A stretch of DNA of 30,584 nt from Chthonomonas sp. UBA2387 (lineage in GTDB: Bacteria; Armatimonadota; Fimbriimonadia; Fimbriimonadales; Fimbriimonadaceae), in assembly GCA_002343445.1 (NCBI GenBank), contig DDSP01000066.1, positions 387-30,970 on the forward strand, in the 5' to 3' direction. Below are positions 24,275 through 30,584 of this stretch, piece by piece. Numbering within the stretch: the first letter of the stretch is position 1; each line of letters starts with the position of its first letter. The position numbers were made by a program, and so were the translations under genes. The notes below the pieces were generated by a model. That model saw nothing but the letters and a program-made list of their open reading frames with translations. It had not been told where the DNA came from and did no database searches.

Positions 24275-26425
24275 TCAGAGGCGTCCCGTCAGGCGCAGGG
24301 CCAAGTCCTCGGACGTAAGCGTCACCGTGTGCTTCCCCGACTCCAGCGCCACCGTCCACTGCAAGGGCTCGACGACCCACTCCTCGACGCCACCATCCTT
24401 CAACTCCGCCAGAAGCGAGTGGCCCTTGGCGTGCCAAGACGACGCGGCGTCCACAGGCATCTTGAACTTCCGCAACAGCCCCCCGAACACCAACTGGCCT
24501 TCGCCAATCACCAACTGCGCCCCGACCTCGCGCACGTCGTCCCCATCGGCCAGAACCCGCGTGGCCGGGCCGGACCAGTCGCGGCCGTCCACATCCAACG
24601 CACCGGTCCGGTAAGCCTGCCGCAGGGCCTCGCGCAGGTTCGCCCGCAGCGTGTCGTCCTCCCGCGCGAGCGGCAACCCATGGGCCAGCCGGTGCCAATC
24701 GTCCACGGTCTCCAGCCGCCCGACGAACCGATGGAGGGCCGGGAGTTGCGTCCGCACAAGCCGCAGCAACCCGCTCTCCTCGTCGAATTCCGTGCCCGTC
24801 GCAAGGCAGACCCAGCCCGCCTGGCCCGACTCTTTGCCCGCGCCGACCCAGCGCAACTCCTCCCACGTGAACGGCCTACCCACGTGCCTCTCGACGAACC
24901 CGAACGGGTCCCGCTCGGCATCCAGCACGGTGACCGAGTCGTCCTCCACGAAGCAATCCGCCCCGCACGCGTTGCATACCGCGTTCCCGCAATCGGCGGG
25001 CAACCCAGCCGCCAGCCGAGCCCACTCGTCGGGGTACCGGCTGATCTCGTGGTCGGTCCCGATCCGACGCCACCGATCGCCGTCCAAGTCGAACGTGGCC
25101 TGGCACCCGTCGCAGACCATCGCGGCACTTCCTCGTTCGGCCATCGCAAGCCACAAGTCGTAGGGGCGCGCTTCGCCTGCGTGGGCATTCTCGGGCGCGG
25201 TTTGAGTCAGGGCTTGGGCTGTGCCCTCGAATCGCGCGCCGCACCCGCACGCCCATCGCTTCTTGCGAAACGGGTTCTTGGTGGCTGCCTTCAAAAGGCC
25301 GTAACGGCAGACGGGGCACGGGCCGTGGCCCAGCGTGTGCTTGCGAAGGTGGACGACGCCCACCCGGCATGCGGGGCACAGCCGCTCGTGGATGGGCCGC
25401 TTCACGATGGTGCCCACGGCGCACACGGGGCAGACCTTGGCCTTCAACGGCTTGGGACGTTCGAGGACGCCGCCGCCGGGCGATTCGTTCGGGGCGTGCT
25501 TCAGACGCTGGATGCGAACCAGCCTGGCGTCCAATTCGCTCACGCCCTCGGGGTCGCGCCGGTCGGCCACCCCTTCGACCAACATCGCTCGGAAAGCGGC
25601 CACGGTGGCGGGTCGCTCGGACATGGCGGGTTCGAGACCCGCTTCGATCGCCCGCACCAGCCGCCGATGGCTCTCGGGGAGCAACGCCGCAGCGACGGGC
25701 GACCGACCCCCCTGCACCGAATCCAAGTGTGGCGGGATCCCGAATGCCATCGCGTAGGCGATGGCCGACAGCCCGAACACATCGGTCGCCGCGCCGCGCA
25801 GATGAAGGGGCGCGCGTTGCTCCGGAGCGGCGAACAAGGGTTGGCCCAACCGCAGGACCTGCCGATCCACCAGCCAATCCCGCGTCAGGCCGAAGTCCAC
25901 CACCCATGCATCCCCTCGCGGTCCAAGCAGGACGTTCGAGGGTTTGAGCCCCCGATGCAGCAGCCGACGCGCATGGGCCCGCTCCAGCGTCTCGATGAGT
26001 TGCATCAGGATGTCGAGCGTGGCATCCAGACCGAGCGGCTCGCCGCGATCCAGCAACGTCTGCAGCGGCAGAGCGTCGGCATCGTAGGGCCGCACGACGT
26101 AGGCCGTCGAGCGCTCGTGAAACGCGCCGCGAACCGGGGGCACGCGGGGCGGATGGGCGCGCCGGATACGCTCGGCGTCCTCGACGAACAGCCGCGCCGC
26201 CTGACGGGACGTTTCGGCAGGCACGCCCCACACCACATGGCCCGACTCGGCGCGGGTCGTCCCGAAGGGCGCGAGTTCCTTGACCACGACGGGCAGGTCG
26301 CCTTGCGCGTCGAGGGCTTCATAAACCAGACCCATCGGACCTTGACCCAACACGCCCACGACTCGGAACCGGCGGTCGAGCACGGTTTCGAGGGGCAAAG
26401 GCGCAGGGGTGACGGGCGAGGGCAT
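24275..26425 (-). CDS. Ser/Thr kinase-fold protein with HRG in place of HRD, fused to zinc ribbons (probable pseudokinase)
   Basis: A 716-residue protein. The kinase domain (about 15-290) has a glycine loop GQGPMG (27-32), the ATP Lys K49 (VVVKE), DFG (D177-G179), APE-like FAAPEQ (200-203) and the DVFG of helix F. The catalytic loop reads HRGLKPSN (157-164): the catalytic Asp is Gly (codon GGG). ATP binding is plausible, but canonical phosphotransfer is doubtful. The C-terminal half has at least five CxxC or CxC pairs (about C332/335, C350/353, C370/373, C393/395, C438/441, C479-491), suggesting zinc ribbons, then a ~200-residue unassigned tail. No membrane segment. GAGGGG precedes the ATG. 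Last gene of the operon with the pilin-like and LCP proteins. Confidence 0.8.
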   Translation of the reverse strand: MPSPVTPAPLPLETVLDRRFRVVGVLGQGPMGLVYEALDAQGDLPVVVKELAPFGTTRAESGHVVWGVPAETSRQAARLFVEDAERIRRAHPPRVPPVRGAFHERSTAYVVRPYDADALPLQTLLDRGEPLGLDATLDILMQLIETLERAHARRLLHRGLKPSNVLLGPRGDAWVVDFGLTRDWLVDRQVLRLGQPLFAAPEQRAPLHLRGAATDVFGLSAIAYAMAFGIPPHLDSVQGGRSPVAAALLPESHRRLVRAIEAGLEPAMSERPATVAAFRAMLVEGVADRRDPEGVSELDARLVRIQRLKHAPNESPGGGVLERPKPLKAKVCPVCAVGTIVKRPIHERLCPACRVGVVHLRKHTLGHGPCPVCRYGLLKAATKNPFRKKRWACGCGARFEGTAQALTQTAPENAHAGEARPYDLWLAMAERGSAAMVCDGCQATFDLDGDRWRRIGTDHEISRYPDEWARLAAGLPADCGNAVCNACGADCFVEDDSVTVLDAERDPFGFVERHVGRPFTWEELRWVGAGKESGQAGWVCLATGTEFDEESGLLRLVRTQLPALHRFVGRLETVDDWHRLAHGLPLAREDDTLRANLREALRQAYRTGALDVDGRDWSGPATRVLADGDDVREVGAQLVIGEGQLVFGGLLRKFKMPVDAASSWHAKGHSLLAELKDGGVEEWVVEPLQWTVALESGKHTVTLTSEDLALRLTGRL

Positions 26426-26455
26426 TACGTTCCCCTCAATTCTGACTCGGCTCGA

Positions 26456-27286
26456 TCAGCGGTCGACTTTCCAGAAGCGAACGATCTCTTCGGAGTTCCG
26501 TCCCAAACGTTCGACGCGCGCGGCGGTCGGTGGCAGGAACGCCGTCGAACCGCTGGCGAACAGCACCTGTGTGCCGCTGGGGTGTCGAGTCCGCCCGTCT
26601 TCTTTGAACTCGCCGCTCTTCGTGCCGGGCAGCGCCATGCGCGTCACGTACTTCGCGCCGATGCCGTCCTTGTCGTCCACGTCGAAACCGATGAGAAAAC
26701 CGTCCACCGCCACCTCGTCGCCCGAGGTGGACTTCATCGGGATCGGGTTGTACGTCTCGTTCGTCCCGTGGTTCGACGTCTCGCCCAGCACGACGGCCGT
26801 GTCGGGGTTGGTCAGGGCGTTGAGCGGCACGCCGCCGCGCGGCTCGAACATCCCGTAATGGCTCAGGAACGACTTGTCCGCGTCCATCAGATGTTCGGTC
26901 ATCACGCCTTCGGACTCCGAAGCGGCCGGGCAAACGAACGAGGCGCGCACCACCATGTACGGTTGCACCTGCGTCGCCCACGTCGAAGGCCTGCCCGCGA
27001 ACAGCATCGGAGCTTCCCCACCGGCTTCGCGCACATGCGTGGGCGGAAAGCGGTCGTTGTTCTCCTCGCGATACAGCGCCATCGCCTGCCCGATTTCCTT
27101 GAGGTTCGTCCGGCACGTGTGCTGGTGGGCCTGCGCCTTCATCTGGTTGTACACCGGGATGGACAAGGCGATCAGCACCGCGATCACGAGCAGAATGTTG
27201 CGCAGGTCCTTGCGCTGAAGGTGTGTGGGATTGGCCTGACTGCCTTCCGGCTCGTCGGGGTCGTAAGCCGCCAGCAAAACGTTCAC
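26456..27286 (-). CDS. Pilin-like membrane protein without a prepilin peptidase site
   Basis: A 276-residue protein from GTG 27286, which overlaps the LCP stop (GTGA). A cytoplasmic stretch of about 27 residues precedes one membrane helix (LRNILLVIAVLIALSIPVYN). Next comes the region typical of planctomycete/armatimonadete pseudopilins (QHTCRTNLKEIGQAMALYRE, NDRFPPTH) and an exported globular domain (FVCPAASES, TNPDTAVVLGETSNHG). The G-F-T-L-I-E prepilin cleavage motif is missing, so it is probably a bitopic anchored protein derived from the pseudopilin fold. Its operon with an LCP protein suggests an envelope function. The frame is open upstream of 27286, but only inside the LCP gene. Confidence 0.72.
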   Translation of the reverse strand: MNVLLAAYDPDEPEGSQANPTHLQRKDLRNILLVIAVLIALSIPVYNQMKAQAHQHTCRTNLKEIGQAMALYREENNDRFPPTHVREAGGEAPMLFAGRPSTWATQVQPYMVVRASFVCPAASESEGVMTEHLMDADKSFLSHYGMFEPRGGVPLNALTNPDTAVVLGETSNHGTNETYNPIPMKSTSGDEVAVDGFLIGFDVDDKDGIGAKYVTRMALPGTKSGEFKEDGRTRHPSGTQVLFASGSTAFLPPTAARVERLGRNSEEIVRFWKVDR

Positions 27287-28239
27287 GAACGGACGAGCCT
27301 CGATGTGTAGTGTTGGGGCACGAAGTGGAACTCGGCAAGCACGTCGGGAAGCTTGTCTTCGTCCACGCGAAGGTTGTAGTTGGCCGCCTCGTTCACGGGC
27401 ACCATGCCCATGCGGATGTCCTCGTTCTGCACGCTCTGCGCGAATCGGGCCAATGCGGCCATCTCGTCGGGAGACAGTTCGCCACCCAACAGGTTGACGC
27501 TCTCCGTGGCGATTTCGTTGATCATTTGCGGCCGGCTGAGGATCGCCTCCTTGAACTTGAGCACGAACGCGCGCTGTCGCTCTTGCCGGTGAAAGTCGCT
27601 GTCGCCCCGGTAGCGGACGTAGCACATGGCGTCGTACCCGTTGAGTCTCTGCAGTCCAGGTTGCAGGTCAATGTACAAGTCGCCGCGCCGGTCGGTCTTC
27701 TTCATTCGTTTCTCGACGTCCAACTCGATGCCGCCCACCATGTCCACCATATGCTGGAACGACTCGTAGTTGATCACAGCCACACGGTCGATCGGCACGC
27801 CAAGCAGCCCTTCGACTGCGGTCTTGGCGAGTTCCTTGCCTCCGATCGAGTGGTATGCGTTGATCTTCTGCTCGCTGTAGCCCGGAACCCGCCAGAGCGT
27901 GTCGCGCGGAATCGAAATGCCCGTCACTTCGCCGTTGACCAGGTCCACGCGGACCGCCAACATCATGTCGCTGCGCGCGGCAGCGGTCGTGACTTTGGCG
28001 CCGCCGGGAGCGCGGTTCTCGTCGCAACCCAGAACGAGCATGGTGAACGCATCCTTGCCGAACACCTCGCGCGGGGGCCGATTCGTGATCGTCTGCTTCA
28101 GGCCGGCGCTCAGGACGGGGCTCTTGGCGATCCAACCGGCGATCGTGCCGATGCCTAGCGCGAACGCGCAGAACAAGACGTATCCAGTGCCTGCGAGCAC
28201 TTTTTTCCAGAGCGGTTTGGGAGCGGCTTTCTTTGCCAT
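27283..28239 (-). CDS. LytR-CpsA-Psr (LCP) family glycopolymer transferase
   Basis: A 318-residue membrane-anchored protein with one N-terminal helix (about 15-38). The LCP domain (about 65-230) shows TMLVLGCDENR, RSDMMLAVRVD, the pyrophosphate-binding SIPRDTLWRVPG, KINAYHSIGG and the basic catalytic segment YVRYRGDSDFHRQERQR. LCP enzymes transfer lipid-linked glycopolymers to peptidoglycan or other surface acceptors. AAGAAGG five bases before the ATG is a good ribosome site. It lies 26 bases after the histidine kinase stop and is translationally coupled to the pilin-like gene. Confidence 0.92.
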   Translation of the reverse strand: MAKKAAPKPLWKKVLAGTGYVLFCAFALGIGTIAGWIAKSPVLSAGLKQTITNRPPREVFGKDAFTMLVLGCDENRAPGGAKVTTAAARSDMMLAVRVDLVNGEVTGISIPRDTLWRVPGYSEQKINAYHSIGGKELAKTAVEGLLGVPIDRVAVINYESFQHMVDMVGGIELDVEKRMKKTDRRGDLYIDLQPGLQRLNGYDAMCYVRYRGDSDFHRQERQRAFVLKFKEAILSRPQMINEIATESVNLLGGELSPDEMAALARFAQSVQNEDIRMGMVPVNEAANYNLRVDEDKLPDVLAEFHFVPQHYTSRLVRS

Positions 28240-28265
28240 CGGGCCTTCTTGTGTAGGTTGCGGGA

Positions 28266-29552
28266 TTATGTCACCGGACTCGACGCATCGCTGGGACAGT
28301 CCCCGGCCGGCAACAACACCCTAAACGTAGTGCCCACGCCGACTTCGCTGTCGATCTCCAGCGAGCCTCGTTGAGCTTCAACCAGATTGAGCACGATCTT
28401 GGTTCCCCAGCCCGAACCTTTGGCCTTCTCCCACATCGAACCCGCCCGACCGGCCAGCACGCGCTCGATGATCTCGCGCGACATGCCGGGACCGGTGTCT
28501 TCCACCTCGACGATGTGCGGCTGGCCCTCCAACGCACGGTACCGGACGGTGATCGAACCCGGCTTGCCCTCGGGACCCGCCTTCTCCATGACGGCCTTGA
28601 TCGCGTTGCTCACCAAGTTCTGGCAAATGCGGAACATGTACAGCCGGTCGTGACACGCGGGAGACGCGTCGGTCTGGATTTGGTACACAAGCGCGACGCC
28701 GTTCTGCCGGCACTGCGGTTCGTAGTAGCTCACGCTCGTCGCGATGGTGTCGGCCATCGGCTCGTAGCGCAGTTCCGGGCGCAGCGGGATGCCCGACGAC
28801 AGGTCGCTCATCAGCTTCGTGTAGTCCATCGTCAGCTCGAGCGATCGGCGCAACCGGCCGAGCATCTCGTTGGCCTCGTTGGCCAGCCGACGGGTTTCGG
28901 GGTCGGGGTTCAAGTCGCCCAGTTCGCCGTTGAGGATGGCCAACGGCAACTCGACGTAGTCCACCATGGACTTTTGCGCCGCCGCCATGTTCTTGATGTC
29001 GTGCGCCACGCGTCCCATGCCCAGCAGTTGCAGGGCTCGAGCGGATTGCTCGCTGAGCGCATGGTTCATGAACGCGAGCGCCGAGACGTTCGACACGATC
29101 TCCAAAACGGCCACGTCGTTCTCGGTGAAGTTGCCGCTCGCCTTGTTGATGAGCTGAACGACGCCGATCGGCTCCTCGTCGGGGACCATGAGCGGCACGG
29201 TGACCATGTTGTCCACGACCACTCCGGTGGCCTTGGCGATCACCTGGTGGGGTTCGTCGTGCTGCGCCTGGGTGGTCTCGGCCTGCCTGTTGTGAAACAC
29301 GCGGCCCACCACGCCGAAATCGTCGGGCAGGATGCGGAAGGGCAGCCGGTCGCCCACATCCTCGGGCAGCACGTGCTGAAACCGCAGGGTGCGCGTGGCA
29401 GGGTCGTGGGTATAGATGGTGCCTCCCGCGGCTCCGACGGCCTCCACGCAAATCGAGAGAACATCCCTGAGCAGCGAGTCGAAGGGGCCCGACCCAGCCA
29501 GCTTCCTTGTGGCGTGCTGAACGGCCCGAATCAGGCGCTCATTCGCATCCAT
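28266..29552 (-). CDS. Soluble GAF-domain sensor histidine kinase
   Basis: A 428-residue cytoplasmic kinase. GAF domain about 20-165 (AAGGTIYTHDPATRTLRF... PIGVVQLINKASGNF). The dimerisation/phosphoacceptor helix has MGRVAHDIKNMAA (His184), an N-box CQNLVSNAIKAVM, a G1 box VEVEDTGPGMS and a GSGWGTKIV G2-type loop. No membrane segment or adjacent response regulator, so it is an orphan kinase sensing an intracellular ligand. The start is ATG 29552, 13 bases after a TACAAT box; the frame continues upstream only as a mirror of comF. First gene of a four-gene operon with LCP, pilin-like and pseudokinase genes. Confidence 0.9.
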   Translation of the reverse strand: MDANERLIRAVQHATRKLAGSGPFDSLLRDVLSICVEAVGAAGGTIYTHDPATRTLRFQHVLPEDVGDRLPFRILPDDFGVVGRVFHNRQAETTQAQHDEPHQVIAKATGVVVDNMVTVPLMVPDEEPIGVVQLINKASGNFTENDVAVLEIVSNVSALAFMNHALSEQSARALQLLGMGRVAHDIKNMAAAQKSMVDYVELPLAILNGELGDLNPDPETRRLANEANEMLGRLRRSLELTMDYTKLMSDLSSGIPLRPELRYEPMADTIATSVSYYEPQCRQNGVALVYQIQTDASPACHDRLYMFRICQNLVSNAIKAVMEKAGPEGKPGSITVRYRALEGQPHIVEVEDTGPGMSREIIERVLAGRAGSMWEKAKGSGWGTKIVLNLVEAQRGSLEIDSEVGVGTTFRVLLPAGDCPSDASSPVT

Positions 29553-29565
29553 ACGCGAAGCACTG

Positions 29566-29571
29566 ATTGTA
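29566..29571 (-). promoter_or_regulatory. Putative -10 box (TACAAT)
   Basis: TACAAT on the minus strand, 13 bases before the histidine kinase ATG. No consensus -35. Would head the four-gene operon. Confidence 0.4.
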
Positions 29572-29665
29572 CTCTGCACACAGGATTGAACGAGCGAGTT
29601 CGATCGGTGTGTCTCCGGAAGCGCTCGCCCCTCCACCGGCCGACCGCCCGCCGACGCCCCCCAAG

Positions 29666-30322
29666 TCACCGCATTCCAGAAGAGAACACGACCGCAGTGA
29701 CGTTGCGTGCGCCCCGCAAGCGAAGGGCGGTGGCGCACTCGCGCAGCGTCGCCCCGCTGGTGAGCACGTCGTCCACCAGCAGCACGTGCGCGCCCGCGAG
29801 ATCGGCCGTGCACGCAAACGCGCCGACCAGGTTGCCATCGCGCCGGTCGGCCGGGAGAGACGCCTGGGGACGGGTCCAGCGCACGCGGCGCAACAACTCC
29901 GGCCGCACCCGGGCCGGAGGCAAGGCGGAGGCAAGCAGTTCGGCCTGGTTGAACCCTCGGCTGCACCGACGCAGCCAATGGATGGGCACGGGAACGACCC
30001 AATCCACATCGTCGAGCCGGCACTCGGCGACCAAACGCGCGATCGTCGCCGCCATCGGTTCCGCCAGAGCGGTGTGCCGTCCGTACTTCAAACGCGTCAC
30101 GGCTTGAGCCGACCGCCCCGCGTACCGGGTCGCCGCCGCGAACCCCGTGAGCGGGTCGGGCTGGATCAGCGTGGTCACGCGCGGCTCGAGCCACTCGGTC
30201 TCGTCGCGGCAAGGCGAACAGTAAGCCGGGTCGCCCATCGTGCCGCACAACGCGCACTGAGGCGGATACACGGCATCGAGCACGGCCTGAGAAGCACATC
30301 GGGCGAAGGTCCTAACGTTCAT
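29666..30322 (-). CDS. comF: ComF family phosphoribosyltransferase-like protein
   Basis: A 218-residue protein. An N-terminal zinc-finger motif CALCGTMGDPAYCSPC (about 25-40) is followed by a type I phosphoribosyltransferase-fold domain: RLKYGRH, VVPVPIHWLRRCSRGFNQA, and the PRPP-binding loop VLLVDDVLTSGATL. ComF proteins assist natural transformation, binding single-stranded DNA and cooperating with ComFA/PriA, but no ComFA lies beside it. ATG 30322 is chosen; GTG 30340 in frame is the alternative. Divergent from the small gene at 30361. Confidence 0.9.
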   Translation of the reverse strand: MNVRTFARCASQAVLDAVYPPQCALCGTMGDPAYCSPCRDETEWLEPRVTTLIQPDPLTGFAAATRYAGRSAQAVTRLKYGRHTALAEPMAATIARLVAECRLDDVDWVVPVPIHWLRRCSRGFNQAELLASALPPARVRPELLRRVRWTRPQASLPADRRDGNLVGAFACTADLAGAHVLLVDDVLTSGATLRECATALRLRGARNVTAVVFSSGMR

Positions 30323-30343
30323 TGGGCTTGAACCAACCACTCC

Positions 30344-30358
30344 TGTGAGACAATCACA
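30344..30358. promoter_or_regulatory. Perfect 5-bp inverted repeat TGTGA-N5-TCACA between divergent genes
   Basis: TGTGA (30344-30348), GACAA, TCACA (30354-30358). It sits between the comF start and the start of the small gene, and overlaps a GACAAT element six bases before GTG 30361 that could be a leaderless -10. It resembles CRP/FNR-family half sites, but the spacer is 5 rather than 6. Confidence 0.35.
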
Positions 30359-30360
30359 AC

Positions 30361-30582
30361 GTGGACAAGATGACCTCCGTCACCGTCGATGTTGATCCTA
30401 CCATTGCCACGACCGATGGCCTGAGTGAGGTCTTGAAGGCTGCCGCCGTGACAAATTGCCGAGCCATCGTCAACCGCCGTTGGGGCGACGAGAGCGGCTT
30501 GGAACTCGCCCTGCAGCTCGGTCTCACTCCAGAGGTTCACGTGTGTAGTGACGATACCGCGTCTAGTGATGTGTCTCAATAA
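30361..30582 (+). CDS. Small hypothetical protein
   Basis: A complete 73-residue frame (GTG 30361 or ATG 30370 to TAA 30580-30582). Acidic, with no membrane segment and no recognised domain; it contains two Cys (NCRAIVNRR, VHVCSD). The lower G+C and absence of a Shine-Dalgarno site match other hypothetical genes of the window. The GACAAT-N6-GTG arrangement would make it leaderless. It could be an adaptor or small regulatory protein, but nothing in the sequence says so. Confidence 0.45.
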   Translation: MDKMTSVTVDVDPTIATTDGLSEVLKAAAVTNCRAIVNRRWGDESGLELALQLGLTPEVHVCSDDTASSDVSQ

Positions 30583-30584
30583 TA

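Noticed and set aside
24329..27310. A 993-codon plus-strand frame opposite the kinase-fold and pilin-like genes
   Set aside because: Low-complexity Arg/Pro/Gln/His sequence mirroring two well-supported genes.
1..30584. CRISPR arrays, insertion sequences, long repeats
   Set aside because: No regularly spaced repeats, transposase motifs or terminal inverted repeats were seen when reading both strands; the only duplication noted is the PilZ gene pair.

Overview
The window is about 65% G+C, gene-dense and bacterial, with three tRNA genes that all encode their own CCA end. A planctomycete-type cytochrome/DUF1549/DUF1553 protein, a DNRLRE-like protein, an LCP (LytR-CpsA-Psr) protein and a pilin-like protein with the cysteine/NLKEIG region seen in planctomycete and armatimonadete pseudopilins suggest Armatimonadota (Fimbriimonadia-like). 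Planctomycetota or Verrucomicrobiota remain possible. This placement is inference; there is no rRNA or other decisive marker.

Layout. Positions 1-3507 (minus) hold a redox operon: an FAD/NAD(P) phytoene-dehydrogenase-like oxidoreductase, a GltD-like oxidoreductase fused to a two-cluster ferredoxin domain, and the first codons of what looks like a 2-oxoacid:ferredoxin oxidoreductase alpha subunit. Positions 3660-5269 (plus) are a lower-GC island of unrecognised small genes behind a promoter with a G10 tract between its -35 and -10 boxes; the second gene appears to be broken or re-started by an in-frame TGA inside a signal peptide. Positions 5197-8764 carry the PSCyt1-DUF1549-LamG-DUF1553 protein and a frameshifted GNAT acetyltransferase. 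Positions 8773-10202 (minus) are an SPFH/prohibitin protein and an L,D-transpeptidase lipoprotein. Positions 10318-13180 (plus) are an ABC exporter pair (NatA/NatB-like) followed by a proline racemase-family epimerase. After a lipoprotein (13260-14150) come a minus-strand DUF2332/NahK-like kinase pair and, divergently, a solitary phage-type terminase large subunit that ends beside tRNA-Arg(CCG).

Positions 17947-21187 hold a DNRLRE-like secreted protein, two tandem PilZ paralogues (one with canonical c-di-GMP residues, one lacking the second arginine), tRNA-Gly(GCC), a GGDEF protein and tRNA-Val(GAC): a compact candidate c-di-GMP cassette. Positions 21303-24271 hold a secreted alpha/beta-hydrolase and a LOG-family protein. 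Positions 24275-29552 (minus) are a probable four-gene operon: soluble GAF histidine kinase, LCP protein, pilin-like membrane protein, and a kinase-fold protein with HRG in place of HRD followed by many CxxC zinc ribbons. The window ends with comF and a small divergent gene.

A recurring regulatory theme is a TANNNT-like -10 box only 5-7 bases before the start codon, with no Shine-Dalgarno sequence, at the first genes of transcription units. Internal operon genes instead have good Shine-Dalgarno sites or start/stop overlaps. This suggests many leaderless mRNAs in this organism.
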